This document shows positions 1 to 5,992 of a stretch of DNA of 8,890 nucleotides, in pieces (positions within the stretch are counted from its first letter, which is position 1; each line of letters opens with the position of its first letter). The stretch is from Thermoanaerobaculales bacterium (lineage in GTDB: Bacteria > Acidobacteriota > Thermoanaerobaculia > Thermoanaerobaculales > Sulfomarinibacteraceae). Position numbers and translations under genes: made by a program. The notes under the pieces were generated by a model. It was not told the origin of the DNA. It saw only the letters and a list, made by a program, of their open reading frames with translations, and ran no database searches. The DNA lies in NCBI GenBank assembly GCA_029932545.1, contig JAOZPW010000009.1:18303-27192 (forward strand), read 5' to 3'.

Positions 1-112
1 CATACCAACCAGGGTTCCCTCGCCCTGAAGGCTTTTAAAGGTCTCTGAGATCAACACCCGGATAGAGTAGCGGAAGCTGCCTCCGGCGACCAGCTCTCAG
101 GCAGTACAACGA

Positions 113-154
113 GGGGGAGCAGGGGGGAGGGGGAGAAGCGTGGGCTTTGCCCAC
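113..154 (+). other. G-rich tract followed by a perfect 6-bp hairpin
   Basis: G-runs lie at 113-117, 122-127, 129-133 and 142-144, separated by loops of 4, 1 and 8 bases. This resembles a G-quadruplex motif, with one loop longer than the usual limit of 7. The last run sits inside a perfect hairpin, GTGGGC (140-145), loop TTT, GCCCAC (149-154). No T-run follows, so it is not a classical intrinsic terminator. It may mark the end of an upstream transcript or be a structured element in front of the next gene. Confidence 0.4.
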
Positions 155-259
155 CATTGTCACACCAATTCTTCTGTTCCCTCGCGAGACTACTCGAACA
201 CGGCAACACCGCCAACTTCACCACCCCCTCATCCTCATCACCTTTCATCCTCAGGCTTC

Positions 260-267
260 TGTAAAAT
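260..267 (+). promoter_or_regulatory. -10-like box of a probable leaderless promoter
   Basis: TG is followed directly by TAAAAT (262-267), a five-of-six match to the sigma70-type -10 consensus. Exactly six bases separate it from the ATG at 274, so transcription would be expected to begin at or next to the start codon. No Shine-Dalgarno sequence occurs in the preceding 18 bases, which agrees with a leaderless mRNA. No good -35 box is visible at 16-18 bp spacing, which weakens the call. Confidence 0.4.
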
Positions 268-273
268 CACCGC

Positions 274-924
274 ATGTCGAACCCATTGATGCTCGTAGCC
301 ATCTGGATCACCGCCGAAGTCGCCGCTGTCGCCTGGCTCCTCAGCGCCATTGGCCGTGATCGACGCATGATGCAGTGGTTGGCCAAACCCACGGCCTCCG
401 CCATCTTCGTAGCTCTGGGCCTGATGAGGGCGGACTTCGGCTCGGCTTTCGACATGTGGATGGTCACTGGCCTTATCCTGGGAATGGCCGGAGACGTGCT
501 CTTGATCGAACAGAAAACCTTCCGCTGGGGTCTCCTGACTTTTCTGGCCGGCCACGCGGCCTACATCGTTGCCTTCGACAGGGCCCAGTCCTGGTCGTCA
601 TGGTCACTCCTCGTACTGGTGCCATTGGTCATCGCGGCCGTGGCCGTAACCCGATGGCTATGGCCGCATGCCTCTTCGATGCGGGGCGCAGTGTTGGCCT
701 ACATCGTCGTCATCAGCCTGATGGCGTGGGGCGGCATCGCCCTTTCACTCTCCGGAGCACTGCCGATCAGCGTGGGAATCGGGGCCTCCTTGTTCTTCCT
801 CTCGGACCTGGCCGTGGCCCGGCACCGGTTCGTCAAGGCGGCCTTTCTCAACAGGGCCATCGGACTGCCCGCCTACTACGCGGGACAGATGCTTTTGGCT
901 CTAGCAATCGGGGCGGTAGGTTGA
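274..924 (+). CDS. YhhN/TMEM86-family membrane protein (putative lysoplasmalogenase)
   Basis: This 216-residue, very hydrophobic protein has about eight predicted membrane segments, the usual size and layout of the YhhN family. Landmarks are KPTA at 38-41, GDVLL at 73-77, an F-x5-G-HAAYI block around 89-98, FLSDLAVAR at 175-183 and the C-terminal LPAYYAGQMLLA at 198-209. The acidic residues D74 and D178 lie in the two blocks that carry the conserved polar positions of the family. Characterised eukaryotic members (TMEM86B) hydrolyse the vinyl-ether bond of lysoplasmalogens. Bacterial members are annotated the same way, and some have experimental support, but the substrate here is inferred from family only. 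The protein would act in the cytoplasmic membrane. The ATG at 274 is chosen because the conserved N-terminal helix begins there and a -10-like box lies six bases upstream; there is no ribosome binding site. The gene appears to stand alone, since a terminator-like structure lies between it and the next gene. Confidence 0.85.
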   Translation: MSNPLMLVAIWITAEVAAVAWLLSAIGRDRRMMQWLAKPTASAIFVALGLMRADFGSAFDMWMVTGLILGMAGDVLLIEQKTFRWGLLTFLAGHAAYIVAFDRAQSWSSWSLLVLVPLVIAAVAVTRWLWPHASSMRGAVLAYIVVISLMAWGGIALSLSGALPISVGIGASLFFLSDLAVARHRFVKAAFLNRAIGLPAYYAGQMLLALAIGAVG

Positions 925-1035
925 GGCGTCCCGCATATCGAGTTCTTTCAGGATGGATGGTCTGGCCCCTTGAGGAAAAAGACCTCGGCGGCCTCATGCC
1001 CACTGCCAAGACTCGATTGCTGACGGTGTCGCCGA

Positions 1036-1117
1036 GCGTTGCCAGGTATCGGCTTTCTTCGAAACGACGGCTCGGTCGGGGGGCCTGCTGGTGAAGAAAG
1101 CCGTACCAGGCACACGC
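1036..1117 (+). repeat. Long imperfect palindrome; candidate structured RNA
   Basis: The core is a perfect 11-bp inverted repeat, CGGCTTTCTTC (1050-1060) and GAAGAAAGCCG (1093-1103), with a 32-base loop. It extends outward as GGTA/TACC (1045-1048 with 1104-1107, one bulged T at 1049), an A/A mismatch, TGCC/GGCA (1040-1043 with 1109-1112), a small internal loop and GCG/CGC (1036-1038 with 1115-1117). That gives 22 paired positions in arms of 25 bases. The gap 925-1219 has no credible coding frame. A terminator-like hairpin begins five bases downstream, so the whole could be a small transcribed RNA, the 3' UTR of the yhhN-like gene, or a dispersed repeat unit. Confidence 0.55.
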
Positions 1118-1121
1118 CGTC

Positions 1122-1145
1122 CGAGAGGGGGCGCTCTTGATTTTT
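1122..1145 (+). terminator. Probable rho-independent terminator
   Basis: The stem CGAGAG (1122-1127) pairs with CTCTTG (1134-1139) with one G-T wobble around a six-base loop, then one A and five T at 1141-1145. The stem is short and not very GC-rich, so efficiency is uncertain. It would end transcription of the yhhN-like gene or of a small RNA containing the palindrome just upstream. Confidence 0.5.
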
Positions 1146-1219
1146 GAGATTGTCATCGGCTTCAGGTGCCATCCATCTGCGCTACCCTGTCGCCGGGCAC
1201 CCAGCCTCTGGAGAGATTG

Positions 1220-2548
1220 ATGCGAAACCTCATGGCATTCTTGGTTCTACTGTTTCTCGCGACGACACCCGTCATGGCCCAAACCAACTGGGGCGGGCGA
1301 ACGTCCGCAGGCGAGTGGGCTTTTTCTCGAGGAGATTTTGACCGGGCCGGGGAGGAGTTTCGGGCGGCACTGGAAATAGCCCAGGACTTCCCCGAGGGTG
1401 ATGTCCGTCTCGAAGAGAGCCTGCGAAATCTCGGTCGACTCTACGAACATCAGGGCCTCTTCGACAAGGCCGAACCGATGTTCATCTTGCTGCTCGCAGT
1501 TGAAGAGAACCGTGCTGGACCGGAGTCCCCAGAAATTCTGGACACGCTGATTGCACTGGCCAGAGTGGCCGTACCTTCCGGCGACCATCCGGTGGCTCTC
1601 GAGAGCCTGGAGCGCTTCGTGGCTATCGCCGATACCGAGGGAATCATGGATGATGACCGGCTCCGCATCGTACTGGCCTCCCTGACCAGAATCTACCTCA
1701 TTGAAGAAAAGGGCGAAAAGGCGGTCGAGACCCAGAGGCGGGCGGCGACAATGGCCCTCGCCAATCCCGGTCTTGAGCCGGGAGAACAGGCCGCCGCCCT
1801 CGAAAGCCAGGCCCAACTGGAGATCAGATTCGGTGATCCCCAGGCGGCAACCCCACTGATCGAGCAGGCGGCAACCCTGCGGCGAGATGCAGATCCATCC
1901 GCCCTCATCGATGCCGGCTACCTTGACGCTGTGCGAACCGCCCTGGCTGAGGGAGAGAGAGAGGCAGCTGCCTCCCTATTCGAGGCTTTCAGAAATGCTG
2001 CGCCGGAAGCTGGAACAACGATGGAAACAGCTCGACTCAATGGCGACATAGCGTGGGCCGCGGTTCGGCGCGACAGCGCCAACCTCGTCGACCTGACGGC
2101 GGTATCTCAGGATCCGGCGGCCCTTCAAACGGCGGCCGAGGCATTGGCATTGCTGGACACCCTCCAACAGGCGGAAGAACCGATGGATCCAACGGCCCAT
2201 CTTGAGACACTGAGTCGCCTCGCCAGAGTCACCGTGATGCAGGGGGATCTGGAGTCTGCGACCCTGATTCAGAAACGGGTAATCTCTCTCCTGACCTCGA
2301 CCACCGGCACCTCATCCCAGCCAACCCGGAAGGCATTGCGAGGCGAAATCGATCTCCTGCTGGCTCAGAAACGAAATGCCGAGGCCGCCGATACCAACGG
2401 AGCCTTGATCTCGGCCCTGGAACAGTCGTGGGGCAGCGATGACCCCCGCCTCCTGCCCAGTCTCCGGCTTCAGTACGATCTGCTCAAAGAAGCAAGGCGA
2501 AAAAAGGAGGCCAAAGTGATCAAGAAGAGGATTAATAAGCTGGATTGA
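1220..2548 (+). CDS. Secreted TPR-like helical-repeat protein
   Basis: The 442-residue product begins with a typical Sec signal: a short basic start (MRN), a hydrophobic core of about 14 residues and a VMA|Q cleavage site after residue 20. The mature part is almost entirely helical with TPR-like spacing. Clear units are near residues 25-56 (with a G-D/F-D-A-x2-F pattern in RGDFDRAGEEFRAAL), 63-97 (LGRLYEHQGLFDKAEPMF) and 105-138. Later repeats are degenerate and the C-terminus is lysine/arginine-rich (residues 430-442). There is no enzymatic motif, so a periplasmic scaffold or protein-binding role is inferred. An upstream GTG at 1166 is in frame, but the ATG at 1220 gives the signal peptide directly and has a good ribosome site (GGAG at 1210-1213, six bases before the ATG). 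A possible -35 (TTGTCA at 1150-1155) lies upstream but has no convincing -10 partner. The closest named family is unclear to me. Confidence 0.8.
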   Translation: MRNLMAFLVLLFLATTPVMAQTNWGGRTSAGEWAFSRGDFDRAGEEFRAALEIAQDFPEGDVRLEESLRNLGRLYEHQGLFDKAEPMFILLLAVEENRAGPESPEILDTLIALARVAVPSGDHPVALESLERFVAIADTEGIMDDDRLRIVLASLTRIYLIEEKGEKAVETQRRAATMALANPGLEPGEQAAALESQAQLEIRFGDPQAATPLIEQAATLRRDADPSALIDAGYLDAVRTALAEGEREAAASLFEAFRNAAPEAGTTMETARLNGDIAWAAVRRDSANLVDLTAVSQDPAALQTAAEALALLDTLQQAEEPMDPTAHLETLSRLARVTVMQGDLESATLIQKRVISLLTSTTGTSSQPTRKALRGEIDLLLAQKRNAEAADTNGALISALEQSWGSDDPRLLPSLRLQYDLLKEARRKKEAKVIKKRINKLD

Positions 2549-2554
2549 CGGCTC

Positions 2555-2605
2555 GTTTCCTGGTTTGCCGGGACCACCGGGCAACGAATGAATGAAACTG
2601 GAAAC
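2555..2605 (+). terminator. Nested inverted repeats after the TPR gene (weak terminator candidate)
   Basis: An inner hairpin TTGCC (2565-2569) / GGCAA (2580-2584), with two further G-C pairs across a mismatch, sits inside an outer pair GTTTCC (2555-2560) / GGAAAC (2600-2605). The structure starts six bases after the TGA at 2546-2548. There is no T-run, so intrinsic termination is doubtful. Confidence 0.25.
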
Positions 2606-2723
2606 CTGTGGATGGAGAAGAGTTGTGTCCCCTATCTCTCCCCCATTTCTTTGCTAATTTCCTCTTTGTGGTCTTCGGGGCCGGTCGATTCCACTTTAGT
2701 TCCGACTCCGCCGGGTTGGTTTC

Positions 2724-2731
2724 TGTATACT
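2724..2731 (+). promoter_or_regulatory. -10-like box upstream of the AP-superfamily gene
   Basis: TG followed by TATACT (2726-2731) matches five of six -10 consensus positions. Transcription would start near 2738-2740, giving a 5' leader of about 60 bases before the TTG start at 2798. No clear -35 is present at 16-18 bp. The surrounding bases (TTCTGTA-A/T-A then CCACCGC then ATG) resemble those before the gene at 274, which supports a shared promoter style. This would be the promoter of the four-gene operon 2798-6926. Confidence 0.4.
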
Positions 2732-2785
2732 CCACCGCCATGGAGAGGGCCTAGCTTGGCCGAGGCTTCACTCCATCAGATTTCT

Positions 2786-2790
2786 GGAGG
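2786..2790 (+). promoter_or_regulatory. Ribosome binding site that decides a TTG start
   Basis: GGAGG lies seven bases before TTG 2798, ten before TTG 2801 and sixteen before ATG 2807. The spacing therefore favours a TTG start over the first nearby ATG. Confidence 0.6.
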
Positions 2791-2797
2791 ACCTGAG

Positions 2798-4933
2798 TTG
2801 TTGAAGATGCTGATCGCTCGCTCTGCAAAGGCAACCATTGTTGGCGCCGGAGTCCTGTTATTTTTGTCCACAGCCTCCCCTGCCGATGCCTACGTTGGCC
2901 CGGGCGCCGGATTCGCCCTCCTGGGTTCGTTTTTTGTGATCTTTGCAACCATGATTCTGGCCGGAGTCTCATTGTTGATCCTGCCCTTCCGGACACTGTG
3001 GCGGATCATGAAGAGACGAACCAAGGTCAAGCCTCTCGTTCCCCGAGTGATTGTCGTCGGTTTCGACGGTCAAGACACCCGGATCACCGAGAAATTGATG
3101 GCCGAGGGCAAGATGCCCAATTTTTCGCGTTTGGCAGAGAGAGGGTGTTACAGCCGGCTTCGAACGACCTTTCCGTCGATTACACCGGTCGCATGGTCGT
3201 CTTTTTCCACGGGTGTCAATCCCGGCAAGCACAATATCTTCGATTTTCTCGACCGGGACCCTCGAACGTATCTTCCACGGCTTTCTTCGGCATACATCGG
3301 ATCGGTTGACCGCTTCTTGAAGATTGGGAAGTACCGCATTCCTCTTGCAAAGCCCGAGATTCGACTGCTGAGAAAGTCAAAAGCATTCTGGAAAGTGCTC
3401 GGCGAGCACAATATCTGGAGTACGATCCTCAGAGTTCCCATTACCTTTCCTCCGGAACGTTTTTACGGGGCCCAACTCGGGGCAATGTGTATTCCTGACC
3501 TCCTTGGAACCCAGGGCACTTTCATGCTCTTCACCACCCGGCCCGAGTCGGAGGCTTTCCAGGAAGGCGGCATGCGCCTGGACCTCAAAGGGGATGGCGA
3601 TCAATGGAAAGGCACGGTCAAGGGTCCTGAGAATATTATGATCGCAGGCAATCCACCGTTGGAACTGAGTTTCCAATTGGAAATTGACCGAAAAGAACAG
3701 ACAGGCCGACTGACTGTCGGTAGTGAGCAGGTTGATCTCAAGCTCGGCGTTCTCAGCGAATGGGCCAAACTGGAGTTCAAGGTCGTTCCCGGAATGAAGG
3801 TCGCCGGACTGTGCCGGATGATGCTGACCGAAATGGACGACCATGTCTCCCTGTATCTCTCGCCGATCAACATCGAACCGGAGAAGCCGGCCATGCCGAT
3901 TTCCCACCCCGGCTATTACAGCACCTACTTGGAGAAACGCATCGGACCCTATGCAACTCTTGGACTGGCTGAAGACACCTGGGCCCTCAACGAGAAGGTC
4001 ACCAATGACCAAGCCTTCTGGACCCAGTCTCAGGACGTCGAACTCGAACGTGAGAAAATGTTTTTCGCAGCCCTCGACCGTCTCCGAAAGGGCTGCTTGG
4101 TCACTGTCTTCGACGCCACGGATCGCATTCAGCACATGTACTGGCGCTATTCCGAAAAGGGACATCCGGCCGCCCAAGACACGGACAATCCCGAATTTGC
4201 CGATGCGATCGAGAAACATTACCTCCTCAATGACTCCTTGCTGGGCAGAGTTTTGGATCGCCTCAACGACGATGACGCGCTCTTCGTCCTGTCGGATCAC
4301 GGATTCACTTCCTTCAGGCGAGGCGTCAACCTCAATGCCTGGCTGCTGCAAGAAGGCTACCTCCACCTTAAAGAGGACGCCGATGGAACCAGCGAGTGGT
4401 TGCAGGATGTCGATTGGTCGAGGACCAGCGTCTACGCGGTCGGCCTGGTAGGGATCTTCCTCAACATCAAGGGGCGGGAGGAGCACGGTATCGTCGCCCC
4501 CGGGGAAGAGGTCGAAAAGTTAAAAATGGAACTCCAGCAGAAACTGGCCGGATTCGAGGACAGGGAGAAATCGGAGATCGGAATCAACGAGGCTTTCGAC
4601 ACCGACCTGATCTACCGCGGACCCTACAAGGGCAACGCGCCCGACCTCCTGATCGGGTACAACCACGGCTACCGGATCTCATGGGATTGTGCGGCCGGCA
4701 AGGTTGCGGGCGCCGTGTTTGAAGACAACATCAAGGCCTGGAGTGGTGATCACATCGTCGATCCCCGCCTTGTGCCCGGAATCTTCTTGAGCAATCACAA
4801 GATCAACAACGACGATCCGTCCATTGTGGATCTGGCGCCGACAATCTTGACGCTTTTCGGCCTACAGCCGGCGCCCCATATGGAAGGATCATCTCTCTTG
4901 GATCCCGCCGATATCACACCGGCAAAGAACTGA
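2798..4933 (+). CDS. Membrane-anchored alkaline-phosphatase-superfamily hydrolase (type I phosphodiesterase-like)
   Basis: From the TTG at 2798 the product is 711 residues. The open frame runs back to 2588, but that extension looks non-coding and has no signal. Residues 5-31 are a hydrophobic segment ending SPADA|YVGPGAG, which looks like a signal peptide or first anchor. Residues 38-64 are a second membrane segment, followed by a strongly basic stretch (RTLWRIMKRRTKVK). The catalytic domain follows with the full metal and nucleophile set: D90 in VVGFDG, T129 in FPSITPVAW followed by the F-x-TG-x-NPGKHNIFDF block, D439, D442 and H446 in FDATDRIQH, D500 and H501 in LSDHGF, and H652 in SGDH. 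The order and spacing match the phosphodiesterase / nucleotide-pyrophosphatase branch, with a beta-rich insert around 285-370. Family knowledge predicts two bound divalent metals and phospho- or phosphonate-ester cleavage; the substrate cannot be read from sequence. The gene leads a tight operon with the next three genes. The basic stretch after the second membrane segment suggests that the enzyme domain is cytoplasmic. A shorter 708-residue form from ATG 2807 is possible. Confidence 0.88.
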   Translation: MLKMLIARSAKATIVGAGVLLFLSTASPADAYVGPGAGFALLGSFFVIFATMILAGVSLLILPFRTLWRIMKRRTKVKPLVPRVIVVGFDGQDTRITEKLMAEGKMPNFSRLAERGCYSRLRTTFPSITPVAWSSFSTGVNPGKHNIFDFLDRDPRTYLPRLSSAYIGSVDRFLKIGKYRIPLAKPEIRLLRKSKAFWKVLGEHNIWSTILRVPITFPPERFYGAQLGAMCIPDLLGTQGTFMLFTTRPESEAFQEGGMRLDLKGDGDQWKGTVKGPENIMIAGNPPLELSFQLEIDRKEQTGRLTVGSEQVDLKLGVLSEWAKLEFKVVPGMKVAGLCRMMLTEMDDHVSLYLSPINIEPEKPAMPISHPGYYSTYLEKRIGPYATLGLAEDTWALNEKVTNDQAFWTQSQDVELEREKMFFAALDRLRKGCLVTVFDATDRIQHMYWRYSEKGHPAAQDTDNPEFADAIEKHYLLNDSLLGRVLDRLNDDDALFVLSDHGFTSFRRGVNLNAWLLQEGYLHLKEDADGTSEWLQDVDWSRTSVYAVGLVGIFLNIKGREEHGIVAPGEEVEKLKMELQQKLAGFEDREKSEIGINEAFDTDLIYRGPYKGNAPDLLIGYNHGYRISWDCAAGKVAGAVFEDNIKAWSGDHIVDPRLVPGIFLSNHKINNDDPSIVDLAPTILTLFGLQPAPHMEGSSLLDPADITPAKN

Positions 4934-4947
4934 CACAAGGAGCCATC

Positions 4948-5142
4948 ATGTTTTCGAGCGCCAAAATCAAACTGGACAAATCACTGGTAGACCGCATTCG
5001 AAAATTTTCGGAGATTGCCGGTTACGCTTCCCCCGAAGAGTTCATCACCCACGCTTTGGAAAAGGAACTGGCCCACCTGGAAGATGCCGACTCTGAAGAG
5101 GAAATCAAGAAGAGGCTCCAGGGCCTCGGCTACATGTCCTGA
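4948..5142 (+). CDS. Small ribbon-helix-helix-like protein with C-terminal LGY tail
   Basis: This 64-residue protein starts at an ATG with a strong ribosome site (AAGGAG, five bases away), 14 bases after the preceding stop. Residues 4-10 (AKIKLDK) read as a short strand followed by two helices (SLVDRIRKFSEIAG, then SPEEFITHALEKELAHLE). This is the ribbon-helix-helix / CopG-MetJ-Arc pattern, with the turn at GYAS. The last third is acidic, then basic (DADSEEEIKKRLQ) and ends GLGYMS. It could be a DNA-binding autoregulator of the operon. Its position between two membrane-associated proteins, and its tail, make a role as an adaptor or dimerising subunit equally likely. It is too short for firm family assignment, but the strong ribosome site, tight spacing and coherent secondary structure show that it is a real gene. 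Confidence 0.75.
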   Translation: MFSSAKIKLDKSLVDRIRKFSEIAGYASPEEFITHALEKELAHLEDADSEEEIKKRLQGLGYMS

Positions 5143-5158
5143 GGCGGACCCTGACCCC

Positions 5159-5992
5159 ATGGAATTTCTCAACGCCATCCTCCGCGCAGTATTTGACGCT
5201 ATCCAGAACCCACTTGCCTCGGTACCGGCATGGGTTGGTATTTTGCTGTGGTCCATCCCGGTAACGGTATTCGCCCTCTGGATCTTCAAAATCACTTCCA
5301 ACCAGGATCGGATCACCGCGGTCAAGGCGAAGATTTATGCATGTCTATTCGAGATCCGCCTCTTCAACGACGACATACGGGCGATCTTCCGAGCTCAATG
5401 GGAAATCCTCGGCCACGTCCTTCACTACCAGATGCTGGCTCTCAAACCAATGATCTGGATCTTTCCGCCACTGATCCTGATCATGATTCAGCTTCATGCC
5501 TTTTACGGATTCAGAGGTCTCGAACCCGGTGAGAGCGCCATTGTGACCGCGACCATGAAGGCCGAGGATACCAGCCGGCCTGATGTCGAGCTTCAGGTCC
5601 CAGAGGGTGTCAGTCTGGAAACACCCGGCGTCTGGGCGCCTGATCTCCACCAAATGGCTTGGCGCATCAAGGCGGAGAGAGCCGGCAGCTTTCAGCTCAG
5701 CCTGGAACACCTGGGCACAAGCCAGAGTAAGGGACTTCACGTCACACAATCGGCGGTTCGTTTGTCTCCCGAACGTCCCTCCAGGGCCTTTTTTGCTCAG
5801 TTGGAGTGGCCCTCGGAAAAACCGCTGCCTGCAGGCTCCTCACTGGACACAATTACCCTGAGCTACCCCGAAGCCCGTTTGGGCTTCTTGGGTTTCGAGA
5901 TGGAAAGCCAGTGGGCCTGGATGATCCTCTTCTTCGTATTGACCATGATCATCGGCATGGTAATAAAATCACCGATGGGTGTGGAAATCTAA
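5159..5992 (+). CDS. Three-TM membrane protein of unknown function with periplasmic beta domain
   Basis: The 277-residue product starts at ATG 5159, 16 bases after the RHH-like gene, with GAGGCGGA (5141-5148) as its probable ribosome site. The frame is open further upstream, but there it only overlaps the preceding gene. Membrane segments are at about 23-44, 98-117 and 251-270. Residues 45-97 are helical and basic (K44, R51, K56, K58, R67, R74, R78), so this loop should be cytoplasmic and the N-terminus outside. Residues 118-250 are beta-rich (for example SIVTATM, DVELQVPEG, FQLSLEHLG) and should be periplasmic, like an Ig-type domain. I recall similar proteins (a TSNQ-x2-I motif, then RLF-x-DD, then a P-rich second TM and a PGE turn) as an uncharacterised family beside AP-superfamily genes, but cannot verify this here. 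The order TM1, cytosolic helical hairpin, TM2, TM3 also resembles the Oxa1/EMC3 superfamily in outline; this is only a topological comparison. No catalytic motif is visible. Confidence 0.8.
   Translation: MEFLNAILRAVFDAIQNPLASVPAWVGILLWSIPVTVFALWIFKITSNQDRITAVKAKIYACLFEIRLFNDDIRAIFRAQWEILGHVLHYQMLALKPMIWIFPPLILIMIQLHAFYGFRGLEPGESAIVTATMKAEDTSRPDVELQVPEGVSLETPGVWAPDLHQMAWRIKAERAGSFQLSLEHLGTSQSKGLHVTQSAVRLSPERPSRAFFAQLEWPSEKPLPAGSSLDTITLSYPEARLGFLGFEMESQWAWMILFFVLTMIIGMVIKSPMGVEI

Larger units (their letters stand above)
1..273. other. Intergenic region upstream of the yhhN-like gene
   Basis: No complete gene is convincing here. Reading frame 1 is open from the window edge to a TGA at 46-48 and encodes 15 residues (HTNQGSLALKAFKGL) with ordinary-looking composition, so it may be the tail of an upstream + strand gene, but it is too short to assign. 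A CAT at 1-3 would also allow a divergent gene starting at the very edge. A 5-bp hairpin (CAGGG 10-14 / CCCTG 23-27) is followed by TTTT at 34-37 and could be a weak terminator, although it would lie inside the possible upstream reading frame. The rest is low-complexity purine-rich, then CA/TC-rich sequence with no supported product on either strand. Confidence 0.5.

Noticed and set aside
375..1094. Long + strand open frame of 239 codons overlapping the yhhN-like gene
   Set aside because: It is rich in R, G and P with no membrane or domain pattern, and overlaps a gene with a clear family signature in another frame. It is a GC-rich shadow frame.
1166..1219. GTG start at 1166 for the TPR-like protein
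   Set aside because: It would place 18 non-hydrophobic residues before a textbook signal peptide, and the ribosome site fits the ATG at 1220.
925..1219. Possible tRNA or known riboswitch in the gap
   Set aside because: No cloverleaf with a T-arm consensus or CCA end, and no riboswitch core motif that I recognise; only the palindrome and the terminator-like hairpin are supported.
2588..2797. 70-residue N-terminal extension of the hydrolase from the first ATG at 2588
   Set aside because: The segment looks non-coding (proline, serine and tryptophan-rich with no pattern), contains the promoter-like box, and would bury the signal/anchor segment. The GGAGG at 2786-2790 supports the start at 2798.
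3377..4486. 369-codon open frame on the - strand inside the hydrolase gene
   Set aside because: It lies entirely antisense to a gene with a complete active site. Its composition reflects the antisense of C/G-ending codons and it shows no domain.
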